Source: Kosakonia sacchari SP1 | GTDB lineage: Bacteria > Pseudomonadota > Gammaproteobacteria > Enterobacterales > Enterobacteriaceae | Length of the DNA stretch: 64,000 nt | Reading direction: 5' to 3' | NCBI RefSeq assembly: GCF_000300455.3 | Contig: NZ_CP007215.2 | Span: forward strand, 744,001-808,000 | Shown: piece by piece, positions 36,127 through 46,932 of the stretch | How the letters are laid out: each line of letters opens with the position of its first letter | How positions within the stretch are numbered: the first letter of the stretch is position 1 | The notes under the pieces: model-generated | Database searches by the model: none | Told to the model about the DNA's origin: nothing | The model's input: only the letters and a program-made list of their open reading frames with translations | Program-made: the position numbers and the translations under genes

Positions 36127-37380
36127 TCAGGCTTTCTGCGCCACGCCTTCTGGCTCACGCACGTGTTTATATTTAAACAGCATCACGAAGGCGAAGGCCA
36201 GCACCAGCGAGTAACCTGCGAAAATCAGCCACACGGTTTTCCAGTCGGTGATGCCCGCCGTGGTGTAGATCTCAACCACTTTGCCGCTCACCATCCCGCC
36301 GAGAATACAGCCGAAGCCGTTGGTCATCATCAGCAACATACCCTGTGCACTGGCGCGGATAGCCGGATTCACCTCTTTCTCCACAAATACCGAACCGGAG
36401 ATGTTGAAGAAGTCGAATGCACAACCGTAAACGATCATCGACAGAACCAGCAGCACGGTACCGAACGGCGTCGGGTCGCCATAGGCAAACAGACCAAAAC
36501 GCAGCACCCAGGCGATGATACTGATCAGCATGACGTTCTTGATGCCGTAACGGCTCATAAAGAACGGAATTGCCAGGATAAACGCGGTTTCGGAAATCTG
36601 CGAAATCGACATCATCACCGACGCATGTGTCACGATGAAGCTATTGGCGAACAACGGGTTCGCGTCGAAGCTGTGCAGGAAGGTGTTGCCGAACATGTTG
36701 GTGATTTGCAGTTCGGCGCCCAGCAGCATCGAGAAGATAAAGAAGATCGCCATGCGCTTGTTTTTAAACAGCGCGAAAGCGTTCAGGCCCAGCATTTCCA
36801 CCCAGGTCTGTTTCTCTTTGCTTTTGGCAACCGGCATATGCGGCAGCGTCAGAGAGAACAGGCTCAGCACCAGCGACAGCGCCGCGCCAATATAGAGCTG
36901 CATATGGCTCAGTTCGAAACCGGAGAAGCTCACCGCCCACATCGCCAGAATAAAGCCGATGGTGCCCCAGATACGAATCGGTGGGAAATCGGTCACGATA
37001 TCGTGGCCTGCGGATTTCAGGCGGAAGTAAGAAATGGTGTTCACCAGGCCCAGCGTTGGCATGTAGGCCAGCGAGTTAAGCAGGATGATGACAAACATTG
37101 CGCCTGGCGTGGTGACGCCTGCGGCGATAAATAACGTAATCGCCCCAATCAGATGGCACAGCGCATACACCCATTTTGCGCTTAGCCACTTGTCCGCAAC
37201 GATACCGAGCAGCGTTGGCATCAGCAGTGATGCAATACCCAGCGAGCTATACACCGCGCCAATTTCCGCGCCCTGGAATTTCAGGGTAACGAACATATAA
37301 GAGCCAAGCGTAGTCAGCCAGCTTCCCCACAGGCAGAACTGCAGAAAGATAATGACTTTCAGCTGCAGCTTAAGATTCAT
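36127..37380 (-). CDS. nupG: Nucleoside:H+ symporter NupG
   Basis: NupG takes up purine and pyrimidine nucleosides with protons. From ATG 37380 (MNLKLQLKVI), preceded by GAGGAAATTAGC, it has 417 residues, one fewer than E. coli. Twelve transmembrane segments are visible. The C-terminal tail ends after a long final helix (FKYKHVREPEGV). The upstream region carries CRP and CytR-like sites as in E. coli. Confidence 0.96.
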   Translation of the reverse strand: MNLKLQLKVIIFLQFCLWGSWLTTLGSYMFVTLKFQGAEIGAVYSSLGIASLLMPTLLGIVADKWLSAKWVYALCHLIGAITLFIAAGVTTPGAMFVIILLNSLAYMPTLGLVNTISYFRLKSAGHDIVTDFPPIRIWGTIGFILAMWAVSFSGFELSHMQLYIGAALSLVLSLFSLTLPHMPVAKSKEKQTWVEMLGLNAFALFKNKRMAIFFIFSMLLGAELQITNMFGNTFLHSFDANPLFANSFIVTHASVMMSISQISETAFILAIPFFMSRYGIKNVMLISIIAWVLRFGLFAYGDPTPFGTVLLVLSMIVYGCAFDFFNISGSVFVEKEVNPAIRASAQGMLLMMTNGFGCILGGMVSGKVVEIYTTAGITDWKTVWLIFAGYSLVLAFAFVMLFKYKHVREPEGVAQKA

Positions 37381-37490
37381 GCTAATTTCCTCACAAAGGA
37401 GAGTGATAGATGTTGGAATGGGCACAATTGCGTTTGTTATGTGTCAGGATTCTACCATCTACGGGGTGGCGAATTTGTTATGCCCGACAT

Positions 37491-37541
37491 AAAAATGCAA
37501 ACTTCCTCTGATTGCATTTTTATATGGTGACGGATATCACA
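37491..37541 (-). promoter_or_regulatory. nupG control region: CytR-like inverted repeat and CRP site
   Basis: A 10-base perfect inverted repeat, AAAAATGCAA (37491-37500) and TTGCATTTTT (37512-37521), matches paired CytR octamers. Next to it GGTGACGGATATCACA (37526-37541) matches the CRP consensus with one mismatch. The order fits joint CRP and CytR control of nupG as known in E. coli. Confidence 0.65.
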
Positions 37542-37582
37542 ATTTAGCGCAACCGTTTGCATCACTCACATGAATACCTTAT

Positions 37583-37612
37583 GCCTCTTTCGTCGGGGCA
37601 GACGAAAGAGGC
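37583..37612 (-). terminator. Hairpin downstream of mltC
   Basis: GCCTCTTTCGTC and GACGAAAGAGGC form a perfect 12-base stem with a 6-base loop, 7 bases past the mltC stop. There is no T-run, so termination may depend on other factors; the stem could also protect the mRNA end. Confidence 0.6.
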
Positions 37613-37618
37613 AGCAGA

Positions 37619-38701
37619 TTAGTTGCGACGGTAGGTTTTCTGCGCAGCGTTAACTTTGTAGAGATAGCGGCGCGATTCCGCCGACGGATGGCGGGTAGTC
37701 AGGGTCTGGTACACATCTCCTGGCGTCATGGTGTTGATGATATTTGCCGCCTGCACTTTATCGGCGGAAAAGACGCGCAACACGCTGCCGGCACCGCCGT
37801 TATAAGCGGTAATAACCGCATAGCGCCGTGACGTTGGGTTATTGATCCCGGAGAGATAAATGTTATTCAACATCGCCAGATAGGCGGTACCTGTATCAAT
37901 GTTACTTTGTGGATCAAACAGATAACTGCGATCGGGCGTGCCAGATTTCCCCTGCGCGCGGAACACATCTTTACCGGCGCTATGCTGCACAACCTGCATT
38001 AAGCCCAGCGCATCGGAGCGGCTGACGGCGTACGGGTTAAAGGAGGATTCGGTTTGCATAATCGCCAGAATCAGCGATTCGTCAACGCCATACTTATGTG
38101 ACGCTTTGCGCACCATCCCGACGTATTTATGTGCGCGTTTATCCAGGTGGTTTGGCACCAGGTTAATGGTCACGCTGTAGATCATACGTAAACCATTGCT
38201 GCGGCTTTTCAGCCGTGTCTGCAGCAAATAGTCTGCAAACTGCGCGGCACGCCATTGCCAGCGAATGGCTTCGCCGTTGTTATCCAGCACCTGCCCATAC
38301 AGGAACGGCTCTTTCGAGATCTGAATATCGTCAACATCGGAGTAAAGATCGATTGAACCCGGATCGTCGCCCATCAGCAAGGTTTTGATAATCGCCTGGC
38401 GCAAATGCGCCGCAGGATCGGTGCCGGAGATCGTCTCGACGGTGATCGTCCCCTCATCGAAGTTGATGTGGCTGCGGGTTTGGTACTGGTCGGTATATTT
38501 AACGTAGTCCTTTGGGCCTGCGATCAGAACCTCGTTAAATCCCCATAAATTCTCAATATTATGGGCAAATTGTCCCATCAGGATGTCAAAACCGTTGGTG
38601 TCTTTAATCCAGGCTTCGTTGTAGTCGTCGCCCGTTTTATTCGAACTGGAACAAGAAATCAGCAACGGCGCAATAATCGCTAGCGCTAAATATTTTTTCA
38701 T
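37619..38701 (-). CDS. mltC: Membrane-bound lytic murein transglycosylase C
   Basis: MltC is an outer-membrane lipoprotein that cleaves peptidoglycan glycan strands, forming 1,6-anhydro ends. From ATG 38701 (MKKYLALAI) it has 360 residues; the ATG just upstream at 38704 is an equal alternative. The lipobox is LISC. After a DUF3393-type domain (about 25-190), the SLT domain has the catalytic Glu in [14 protein letters not shown] and the signature GLMQVVQH and AYNGGAG. It follows yggX on the same strand. Confidence 0.95.
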   Translation of the reverse strand: MKKYLALAIIAPLLISCSSSNKTGDDYNEAWIKDTNGFDILMGQFAHNIENLWGFNEVLIAGPKDYVKYTDQYQTRSHINFDEGTITVETISGTDPAAHLRQAIIKTLLMGDDPGSIDLYSDVDDIQISKEPFLYGQVLDNNGEAIRWQWRAAQFADYLLQTRLKSRSNGLRMIYSVTINLVPNHLDKRAHKYVGMVRKASHKYGVDESLILAIMQTESSFNPYAVSRSDALGLMQVVQHSAGKDVFRAQGKSGTPDRSYLFDPQSNIDTGTAYLAMLNNIYLSGINNPTSRRYAVITAYNGGAGSVLRVFSADKVQAANIINTMTPGDVYQTLTTRHPSAESRRYLYKVNAAQKTYRRN

Positions 38702-38810
38702 CATTCCGGGATGCAATTGTGTTGGTGTGTTAGCGCCGGTGTCCTCTGCGCACTGGCAATGCCTTCCCATGTATTCGCGGCATTACCAGTGATTGCGCGT
38801 GAACAGCGGC

Positions 38811-40161
<1,351 letters not shown>

Positions 40162-40303
40162 GGTCACCAGAATCACGTAATCAGGGGCGAAGATTGCAGC
40201 ACAGAGGCGATGAGCTGTAAACCGGAACTTTCCGGTGCTTGCATCGGGCGATGAACTTTGGATAATGCCCGTTTCCTGAACACTCTCACAAGCAGATCAC
40301 TTT

Positions 40304-41023
40304 ATGAATAACGACGTCATTTCACCGGAATTTGATGAAAACGGCCGCCCGTTGCGCCGCATTCGCAGCTTTGTCCGTCGCCAGGGCCGCCTGACGAAAG
40401 GACAGCAACACGCGCTGGATAATTACTGGCCGGTGATGGGCGTTGAGTTCACTGAACAGCCGCTTGATTTCACCGCGCTGTTTGGCCGCACTGCTCCGGT
40501 TACGCTGGAGATCGGTTTTGGCATGGGCGCGTCGCTGGTTGAAATGGCGAAGATGCGCCCCGAACAGAATTTCCTCGGCATTGAAGTGCACTCGCCGGGC
40601 GTTGGCGCTTGCCTCTCCTCCGCACATGAAGAGGGCGTGGAAAACCTGCGCGTAATGTGCCACGACGCGGTGGAAGTGTTGCACAAGATGATTCCTGACA
40701 ATTCTTTGAACATGGTGCAGCTCTTTTTCCCTGACCCGTGGCACAAAGCGCGTCATAATAAACGCCGCATCGTTCAGGTCCCCTTTGCTGAACTGGTGAA
40801 AAGTAAGCTTAAGCTGGGCGGCGTGTTTCATATGGCGACAGACTGGGAAGCCTATGCACAGCATATGCTGGAAGTGATGACGTCCATCGACGGTTACAAA
40901 AACCTGTCGGCGACCAACGATTTTGTGCCGCGTCCAGAGTCGCGCCCGGTAACCAAATTTGAACAGCGTGGCCATCGTCTTGGTCACGGCGTATGGGACT
41001 TAATGTTCGAGAGGGTGAAATAA
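40304..41023 (+). CDS. trmB: tRNA (guanine-N7)-methyltransferase TrmB
   Basis: TrmB adds the m7G46 methyl group in tRNA variable loops using SAM. The 239 residues equal the E. coli length. The SAM-binding [11 protein letters not shown] and the catalytic region [18 protein letters not shown] are clear. The TAA overlaps the yggL ATG by one base. Confidence 0.97.
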   Translation: MNNDVISPEFDENGRPLRRIRSFVRRQGRLTKGQQHALDNYWPVMGVEFTEQPLDFTALFGRTAPVTLEIGFGMGASLVEMAKMRPEQNFLGIEVHSPGVGACLSSAHEEGVENLRVMCHDAVEVLHKMIPDNSLNMVQLFFPDPWHKARHNKRRIVQVPFAELVKSKLKLGGVFHMATDWEAYAQHMLEVMTSIDGYKNLSATNDFVPRPESRPVTKFEQRGHRLGHGVWDLMFERVK

Positions 41024-41349
41024 TGGCAACAAACCGCAGCCGTCGTTTGCGTAAAAAAATGCATATCGATGAATTTCAGGAACTGGGTTTTTCCGTTGCA
41101 TGGCGCTTCCCGGAAGGCACCAGCGAAGAGCAGATTGATAAAACGGTTGATGACTTTATTCAGGAAGTGATTGAGCCGAACAAGCTGGCGTTTGACGGTA
41201 GCGGTTATCTGGCGTGGGATGGTCTGATTTGCCTGCAAGAGATTGGCAAATGTACGGAAGAGCATCAGGCTATCGTGCGCAAATGGCTTGAAGAACACCA
41301 TCTGACCGAGGTACGCGTCAGCGAACTTTTCGACGTTTGGTGGGACTAA
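41023..41349 (+). CDS. yggL: DUF469 family protein YggL
   Basis: From ATG 41023 ([14 protein letters not shown]) the protein has 108 residues, as in E. coli; earlier in-frame starts lie within trmB. The N-terminus is very basic, which fits its reported association with ribosomes. The start overlaps the trmB stop, and a terminator follows 13 bases after the stop. Confidence 0.94.
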   Translation: MATNRSRRLRKKMHIDEFQELGFSVAWRFPEGTSEEQIDKTVDDFIQEVIEPNKLAFDGSGYLAWDGLICLQEIGKCTEEHQAIVRKWLEEHHLTEVRVSELFDVWWD

Positions 41350-41361
41350 CTAAAGCATAAG

Positions 41362-41385
41362 GGGCCAGCATTTGCTGGCCCGTTT
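41362..41385 (+). terminator. Terminator after trmB-yggL
   Basis: GGGCCAGCA and TGCTGGCCC pair around a TT loop (opening to four bases), followed by GTTTTG. The structure ends the trmB-yggL unit just ahead of the yggN ribosome site. Confidence 0.8.
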
Positions 41386-41404
41386 TGTCTCTACAGGAGT
41401 TTTT

Positions 41405-42124
41405 ATGATGCGCAAAACGCTACTGGCGGCGGCTCTAACGCTTACAGCATTCGCGGCTCAGGCCGACTATCAATGTAGCGTCACGCCGCGTGACGATGTG
41501 ATCATCAACCCGCAAACCGTGCAGGTGAAAGGGGAGAACGGCAATCTGGTTATCACGCCGGATGGCAATGTGATGTTCAACGGCAAACAACCGACACTTA
41601 GCGCCGCTCAGCGCGAGCAGGCAAAAGATTACCAGGCTGAACTGCGCAGCGCGCTGCCATGGATTGACGATGGTGCGCGTAGCCGCGTGGAGAAAAACCG
41701 CATCGCGCTGGATAAAATCATCGTTAAAGAGGTAGGTGAAAGCAGCAGTATGCGTAATCGCCTGACCAAGCTTGATGCACAATTAAAAGAGCAGATGAAT
41801 CGCATTATTGAACATCGTAGCGATGGCCTGACCTTCCACTATAAAGCGATTGAGCAAGTACGCGCAGACGGACAGCAACTGGTGAATCAGGCAATGGGCG
41901 GCATTCTGCAGGACAGCATTAATGAAATGGGCGCGAAAGCGGTGCTGAAAAGCGGCGGCAACCCATTACAAAACGTCTTAGGCAGCCTGGGCGGTTTACA
42001 GACCGCTATTCAGAACGAGTGGAAAAATCAGGAAGCGGATTTCCAGCAGTTCGGGAAAGATGTTTGTAAACGTGTAGTGACGCTGGAAGAGAGCCGTAAG
42101 GCATTAACCGCCCAGTTAAAGTAA
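41405..42124 (+). CDS. yggN: DUF2884 family periplasmic protein YggN
   Basis: I choose ATG 41405, with ACAGGAG 7 bases upstream, giving 239 residues as in E. coli. A signal peptide (MMRKTLLAAALTLTAFAAQA, cleavage before DYQC) directs it to the periplasm. Two cysteines, near residue 23 and near the C-terminus (DVCKRVV), may form a disulfide. Function is unknown. A hairpin terminator follows the stop. Confidence 0.93.
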   Translation: MMRKTLLAAALTLTAFAAQADYQCSVTPRDDVIINPQTVQVKGENGNLVITPDGNVMFNGKQPTLSAAQREQAKDYQAELRSALPWIDDGARSRVEKNRIALDKIIVKEVGESSSMRNRLTKLDAQLKEQMNRIIEHRSDGLTFHYKAIEQVRADGQQLVNQAMGGILQDSINEMGAKAVLKSGGNPLQNVLGSLGGLQTAIQNEWKNQEADFQQFGKDVCKRVVTLEESRKALTAQLK

Positions 42125-42132
42125 TCCAATTT

Positions 42133-42170
42133 CACAGCCTTCTCTTTGAACGAAAGGCTGTGTTTTATTT
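42133..42170 (+). terminator. Terminator of yggN
   Basis: CACAGCCT (42133-42140) and AGGCTGTG (42155-42162) form a stem with a 14-base loop, followed by TTTTATTT. Confidence 0.8.
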
Positions 42171-42450
42171 CATATAATATATTCAATGTCCTGTTTCTAT
42201 ATTTCAAAATATATAAAATATAATCTGTCATCTATTCCCGCCCTCTTATTGTGCCTTAAAATTTAAAAAAGCTCTTTTGCTGGTTAATTAAAGTACAATA
42301 AAATCCAAAAACCTACGAAATATGGTGGGTTTTTAATAAAATCTATCAATATCTGTAAGTTAAGCGACATCTGACATACTTTCAGAATGTTCTTGTTGGT
42401 GGTAATATCGCGGCTTCAAATCATGGACGCGATTCTCACAAAAAAATCAT
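42171..42450. other. AT-rich region upstream of the fepE-like gene
   Basis: About 280 bases, much more AT-rich than the flanking genes, with no ORF of substance. It probably holds the promoter of the fepE-like gene. A stretch near 42400 (GGTGGTAATATCGCGG) loosely recalls an ops element but differs at key positions. The composition suggests insertion of foreign DNA at the yggN-hemW junction. Confidence 0.45.
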
Positions 42451-43554
42451 ATGTCATCACTAAATATCAAATCTGAACATACTCCTTCATTTTATGAGAA
42501 TCAGCCTATTCCACTTAGAAGCCATGAAATCGACCTGTTAAATTTGGTAGGGATTTTATGGAAAGGTAAAGTTTTCATTATCGCGACTGTGTTGCTATTT
42601 GCAGTTGCCGGTTTTTTTATTGCCGCATTATTGCCACAGAAATGGACCAGCCAGGCTGAGGTTACGCCAGCGGAAAAAATCCAGTGGACAGAGTTACAGA
42701 AAACACTAGTTGCGCTGCAAGTGCTTGATGTAAAAGTTCCTATTGATGCAAATGAAATATTTAATCTTTTCCTGAAAAAATTTAATTCTCAATCATTGAA
42801 AGAAGAGTTTCTCGCCTCATCTCCGCTGGTTTTAGGAGCATTGCAGGATCAGAACTTTGATCAACACGAATTGCGTCGCGCCGTCGTGCTGTTATCGGAA
42901 AAAATTAAAGCCGTCAACAACATCAAACCCGGTACTAGCGACTCTTCTTATGCTTCATGGTCCTTGAGTTTCACGGCACCAAGCGCACCGGAAGCGCAAC
43001 AAGTACTGAAAAATTATATCGATTACGTTTCGGCGCTAGTGGTGAAAGAGACGCTGGATACGTTGCGTAGTGATGTTGACGTGCGTAAAAGTTACGAAAA
43101 AAACGTGCTGGAGATGGATCGGGTGCGCATCACGACGAAGCATGATGCCAATATCAAACGACTGAATTACTCGCTGGAAGTCGCCAATGCTGCTGGAATC
43201 AAGCGCCCGGTCTACAGTAATGGCCAATCCGTACAGGATGACCCTGATTTTTCTATCGCACTGGGCGCGGATGGGATCGCAGAAAAGCTGCGGATTGAAA
43301 AGTCGCTTAAGGATGTTACTGAGTTAAATGCGGATTTCCAGAACCGGGAATATACATTGTCGGAGCTGGAAAAAGTTAACATCAAAGATATTGAGTTTTC
43401 CCCTATCAAATACCAGCTAACACCCTCTCTTCCGATGAAAAAAGATGGCGCGGGCAAGGCGTTAATTCTTGTACTGGCGGCGATGATCGGCGGGATTATT
43501 TCATGTGGTATTGTGCTACTGCGCCACGCAATGCGTCAGCGTAATATTCTGTAA
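42451..43554 (+). CDS. fepE: FepE/Wzz-type polysaccharide chain-length regulator
   Basis: A polysaccharide co-polymerase of class 1, which sets O-antigen modal length in the inner membrane; FepE-type members give very long chains. The 367 residues start MSSLNIK as in E. coli FepE, have one transmembrane helix near 38-60, a long periplasmic helical region containing LNYSLEVANAAGIKRPVYSN and DDPDFSIALGADGI (also very close to E. coli FepE), and a second helix near 330-352 after the proline-rich SPIKYQLTPSLPMKKDG. Unlike E. coli it is not beside fepA/entF but between yggN and hemW. Confidence 0.9.
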   Translation: MSSLNIKSEHTPSFYENQPIPLRSHEIDLLNLVGILWKGKVFIIATVLLFAVAGFFIAALLPQKWTSQAEVTPAEKIQWTELQKTLVALQVLDVKVPIDANEIFNLFLKKFNSQSLKEEFLASSPLVLGALQDQNFDQHELRRAVVLLSEKIKAVNNIKPGTSDSSYASWSLSFTAPSAPEAQQVLKNYIDYVSALVVKETLDTLRSDVDVRKSYEKNVLEMDRVRITTKHDANIKRLNYSLEVANAAGIKRPVYSNGQSVQDDPDFSIALGADGIAEKLRIEKSLKDVTELNADFQNREYTLSELEKVNIKDIEFSPIKYQLTPSLPMKKDGAGKALILVLAAMIGGIISCGIVLLRHAMRQRNIL

Positions 43555-43574
43555 CCACGAATGTTCCCTGGCTG

Positions 43575-43596
43575 GCTGTTCAAATAACTGAACAGC
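43575..43596. terminator. Hairpin between convergent fepE and hemW
   Basis: GCTGTTCA and TGAACAGC form a perfect 8-base stem with a 6-base loop between the convergent stops at 43554 and 43608. No T-run; probably a weak bidirectional terminator. Confidence 0.5.
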
Positions 43597-43607
43597 TAGC
43601 ACCAGAA

Positions 43608-44744
43608 TTATTCGGCAAGAAATAGTTCCAGCAGGGAATTAAGAAATAACTTACCGTGTTCGGTTATCTGCCAGCGCTCTTCATTTTCCGTCAAATAATT
43701 CAGCTTCAGTGCTTCCTCAATTTGCGGGCGAATAACGCGTTCATCCAGGCCGGTATACCGTGAAAAATCAGCACGCGGTGCGGGTTCCAGCAGACGAAAA
43801 CGGTTCATAAAGAACTCGAACGGTTTATCTTGCGCTTCAACATCGTGCTGCTTATCCAGGTAATTACCCTGCATATAACCGCGTGGATGACGGGTTTTTG
43901 CCGTACGCAGAATACGCCCATCCGGAAACGTCACTTTCCCGTGAGCGCCGCAGCCAATACCCAGATAGTCGCCAAAACGCCAGTAGTTGAGATTGTGCTG
44001 GCACTGATAACCGGGCTTCGCGTAAGCCGAGGTTTCATATTGCTGATACCCGGCGGCAGTCAGGATCTGGTGGCCCTGTTCGAAAATGTCCCAGAGCGCA
44101 TCGTCGTCTGGCAGCACCGGAGGACGTGAGCCAAATAGCGTATTAGGTTCAATGGTGAGTTGATACCACGACAAATGCGGCGGGTTGAGCGCAATCGCCT
44201 GGCGCAAGTCATCCAGCGCTTCTTCCAGCGACTGATCCGGCAGCCCGTGCATTAAATCAAGGTTAAAGCTGCGTAACCCCAGCCCGCTCGCCAGCTGTGC
44301 TGCGCGTTTGGCTTCCTGCGGGCCGTGAATACGCCCGAGGCGCTGTAACTTCGTTTCGCTAAAACTTTGTACACCAATGGAAATGCGGTTCACGCCGGCA
44401 CGCTGGTAGTCGACAAAGCGGTCGGCTTCCACGGTTCCGGGGTTGGCTTCCATGGTTATTTCTGCATCCAGTGCGAGCGGCAAACGCGCACGCACGCCGT
44501 CCAGCAATGTTTGCATTGCCGGACCAGAGAGCAGGCTCGGCGTACCGCCACCGATAAAAATGGTCTTTATTTCACGTCCCTGCGCCCAGGCGACATCGGC
44601 ATCGAGATCGTTAAGCAAATGCTGAACGTAGTCGTCGTGCGGCACTTCGCCCTTTAATGCGTGGGAATTGAAATCGCAGTACGGGCATTTCTGCACGCAC
44701 CACGGAATATGTATATAAAGGCTCAGAGGCGGCAAATCAGCCAT
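43608..44744 (-). CDS. hemW: Haem chaperone, radical SAM-type HemW (YggW)
   Basis: HemW is related to coproporphyrinogen III oxidase HemN but acts as a haem-binding chaperone. The 378 residues equal the E. coli length. The radical SAM motif is CVQKCPYC, and [10 protein letters not shown] and [10 protein letters not shown] follow. The sequence lacks the extra N-terminal Cys seen in true HemN (CxxxCxxCxC), which supports HemW. It overlaps rdgB by 8 bases. Confidence 0.95.
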   Translation of the reverse strand: MADLPPLSLYIHIPWCVQKCPYCDFNSHALKGEVPHDDYVQHLLNDLDADVAWAQGREIKTIFIGGGTPSLLSGPAMQTLLDGVRARLPLALDAEITMEANPGTVEADRFVDYQRAGVNRISIGVQSFSETKLQRLGRIHGPQEAKRAAQLASGLGLRSFNLDLMHGLPDQSLEEALDDLRQAIALNPPHLSWYQLTIEPNTLFGSRPPVLPDDDALWDIFEQGHQILTAAGYQQYETSAYAKPGYQCQHNLNYWRFGDYLGIGCGAHGKVTFPDGRILRTAKTRHPRGYMQGNYLDKQHDVEAQDKPFEFFMNRFRLLEPAPRADFSRYTGLDERVIRPQIEEALKLNYLTENEERWQITEHGKLFLNSLLELFLAE

Positions 44745-45330
44745 TACGCAGTGCTTCCAGTAACAGTTTCAACGCTTGTCCACGGTGGGAGATCGCGCTT
44801 TTTTCTTCGCGGGTGAGCTCCGCAGCGGTTTTGCCCTCAGCAGGGACAAAGAAAATCGGATCGTAACCAAAGCCGCCGTTACCGGCGGCCTGCCGCGTAA
44901 TCACGCCAGGCCAGCTGCCGTGGCACACCAGCGGGGTCGGGTCATCAGCATGACGCATATAGACCAGTACGCAATGGAATTGTGCTTTGCGCTCAGCGTC
45001 CGGCACATCTTTTAGCGCGTCGAGCAGTTTTTCCAGGTTCTGCTGGTCGCTGGCATCAACGCCGGAATAACGGGCGGAATAAATGCCCGGCGCACCGCCG
45101 AGGGCATCGACAGCCAGGCCGGAATCGTCAGCGATAGCGGGCAGGCCAGTAACCTGGGCTGCGTGACGCGCTTTGAGGATGGCATTTTCAATAAACGTCA
45201 GGCCGGTCTCTTCGGCGGACTCCACACCCAACTCAGTTTGTGCGACAACATCAAAGCCAAAATCATTCAGCAGCGAGGCCAGCTCGCGCACTTTACCGGC
45301 ATTACCGGTAGCGAGGACAACTTTTTGCAT
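44737..45330 (-). CDS. rdgB: XTP/dITP diphosphatase RdgB
   Basis: RdgB (Ham1 family) hydrolyses dITP, XTP and similar non-canonical nucleotides to keep them out of DNA. The 197 residues equal E. coli. Family motifs include [16 protein letters not shown] at the N-terminus, [20 protein letters not shown] and [10 protein letters not shown]. It sits 8 bases after yggU and overlaps hemW. Confidence 0.97.
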   Translation of the reverse strand: MQKVVLATGNAGKVRELASLLNDFGFDVVAQTELGVESAEETGLTFIENAILKARHAAQVTGLPAIADDSGLAVDALGGAPGIYSARYSGVDASDQQNLEKLLDALKDVPDAERKAQFHCVLVYMRHADDPTPLVCHGSWPGVITRQAAGNGGFGYDPIFFVPAEGKTAAELTREEKSAISHRGQALKLLLEALRNG

Positions 45331-45338
45331 AGCGGATC

Positions 45339-45629
45339 CTAATGTATCAGCGCCGCGACTTCCGTCGGGATCTGTTGCGGATGTGAGATTTTAATCTGTT
45401 TGTGGCGGCCCAGTTCGCCTTTTTCAATGACGACCTGGTTTTTCGCCACGCGGAACTGCTTAGCGAGGAATTTTACCAGGTGCGCATTGGCCTGGCCGTC
45501 CACTGGCGGGGCGGTGATGGCGACTTTTAACTCGTCGCCATGCAGCCCGATAATGGCGTCACGGCTGGCTTTTGGCTGAATATACAGCCGCAACACCAGC
45601 CCGTCTTCACAGGTAACAACGGCACTCAT
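45339..45629 (-). CDS. yggU: DUF167 family protein YggU
   Basis: From ATG 45629 ([10 protein letters not shown]) the protein has 96 residues, the E. coli length; the long in-frame extension runs into yggT in another frame and is rejected. The DUF167 core ([37 protein letters not shown]) is intact. Function unknown. It overlaps the yggT stop by 4 bases (ATGA). Confidence 0.95.
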   Translation of the reverse strand: MSAVVTCEDGLVLRLYIQPKASRDAIIGLHGDELKVAITAPPVDGQANAHLVKFLAKQFRVAKNQVVIEKGELGRHKQIKISHPQQIPTEVAALIH

Positions 45630-46192
45630 AGTGCCATCCACAGCCCCGGCAGCAGAATATCGCCGGTAGATTGCAGCAATTCCGCAATCCCCATATTCAG
45701 AACATACAGCAGCAGCACCAGAATCATCGGTGAAAAATCGATGCCGCCCATGGCTGGCAGCAAACTGCGAATTGGGCGTAGCAGTGGTTCGGTCAACTGC
45801 ATCAGCACATACTCCACCGGGCTGCGTCCCTGGCTGACCCAACTCATGATGGCCATCACCAGCAGTACCCAGAAAATCATCAAGCCGATGGTTTTCAGTA
45901 AAATCAGCAGGGCGGAGGCCCAGATAATCGGCTGGAAGGTGATCACCATAAAAATCAGTATCGCTTTAATAAACGACAGAACAAAAGCAATCAGCAGCGA
46001 GGCGCTATCCAGCGGCCCCATTGCGGGCAGCACGCGGCGCAGCGGCCCGACAATCGGCTGCGTGGCCTTGACCACGAACTGCGAAAACGGGTTGTAAAAA
46101 TCGCAGCGTGCCCACTGCATCCAGACACGTAACAGCAGAACCATTGTGTAGAGTTCAATCACTGTCGAGAGCAGGAAAGTCAACGTCTTCAT
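45626..46192 (-). CDS. yggT: YGGT family membrane protein YggT
   Basis: A 188-residue inner-membrane protein with two YGGT repeats, each bearing two transmembrane helices and the PFSQFV/P-type signature ([20 protein letters not shown] and [20 protein letters not shown]). It has been linked to osmotic and K+ homeostasis in E. coli, but its biochemical function is unclear. Same operon as yggS, yggU, rdgB and hemW. Confidence 0.95.
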   Translation of the reverse strand: MKTLTFLLSTVIELYTMVLLLRVWMQWARCDFYNPFSQFVVKATQPIVGPLRRVLPAMGPLDSASLLIAFVLSFIKAILIFMVITFQPIIWASALLILLKTIGLMIFWVLLVMAIMSWVSQGRSPVEYVLMQLTEPLLRPIRSLLPAMGGIDFSPMILVLLLYVLNMGIAELLQSTGDILLPGLWMAL

Positions 46193-46210
46193 GGCGTTCC
46201 TCAGTTTTCC

Positions 46211-46915
46211 TTAATTTTTCGTGTAATCGCGCGCACCAAAAATGGCCGTACCAATGCGCACCATCGTGCTTCCCGCCGCAATGGCGGCGGTCATATCGTC
46301 GGACATGCCCAACGATAGGGTATCCACCGTCGGATAGCGTGTTTTCAACGCCTCAAATGCTACAGCCATTTGCCGTGCCACGGCAAACTGGCGTTCGTAA
46401 TCTGCTTGCGGCGCGGGTATCGCCATCAATCCTCGCAGACAAACGCCGGGTAGCTCGGACACCTGAGCGGCCAGCGCATCCAGCTCGTTGAGCGCAATCC
46501 CGGATTTGCTCTGCTCATCGCTGATGTTGATTTGGATAAGCACATTCAGCGGCGCTAACGTTGCCGGGCGCTGTTCACTTAAACGGCTGGCAATGCGCAG
46601 CCTGTCTATCGTGTGGCACCAGTCGAAGTTCTCCGCCACCAGACGGCTTTTGTTGGACTGTAGCGGGCCAATAAAGTGCCATTGCAGACCCTGAACGCCC
46701 AGTTGCCTGAAGTGGTTAATTTTATCCACCCCTTCCTGAACATAGTTTTCGCCAAAAGCACGTTGCCCGGCGTTGATCGCTTCTGCGACAGCGCTCGCAG
46801 GTTTGGTTTTGCTCACTGCAAGCAGCGTCACTTCTTCTGAAGCCCGGCCGCAGCGTGTTGCGGCGGCTGAGATTTTGTCCCGGACCTGTGCCAGGTTATG
46901 CGCAATATCGTTCAT
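46211..46915 (-). CDS. yggS: PLP homeostasis protein YggS
   Basis: YggS (PLPBP/COG0325) binds pyridoxal phosphate and maintains vitamin B6 balance. The 234 residues equal E. coli. The PLP lysine lies in LLAVSKTKPASAVAEAI; GENYVQEGVDKI, WHFIGPLQSNKSR and LSLGMSDDMTAAIAAGSTMV are typical. It opens a five-gene minus-strand operon, with yggR divergent 17 bases away. Confidence 0.96.
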   Translation of the reverse strand: MNDIAHNLAQVRDKISAAATRCGRASEEVTLLAVSKTKPASAVAEAINAGQRAFGENYVQEGVDKINHFRQLGVQGLQWHFIGPLQSNKSRLVAENFDWCHTIDRLRIASRLSEQRPATLAPLNVLIQINISDEQSKSGIALNELDALAAQVSELPGVCLRGLMAIPAPQADYERQFAVARQMAVAFEALKTRYPTVDTLSLGMSDDMTAAIAAGSTMVRIGTAIFGARDYTKN

Positions 46916-46932
46916 GATTCCAGGATGGCTAT

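Noticed and set aside
36016..37134. A 372-residue ORF antisense to nupG
   Set aside because: Composition (repeated His, Gln and Arg) is typical of an antisense shadow of a membrane protein gene; nupG is conserved and of full length.
42390..42420. ops-like sequence upstream of the fepE-like gene (GGTGGTAATATC)
   Set aside because: It differs from the ops core at several positions, including the conserved GGCGGTAG, so the match is too weak.
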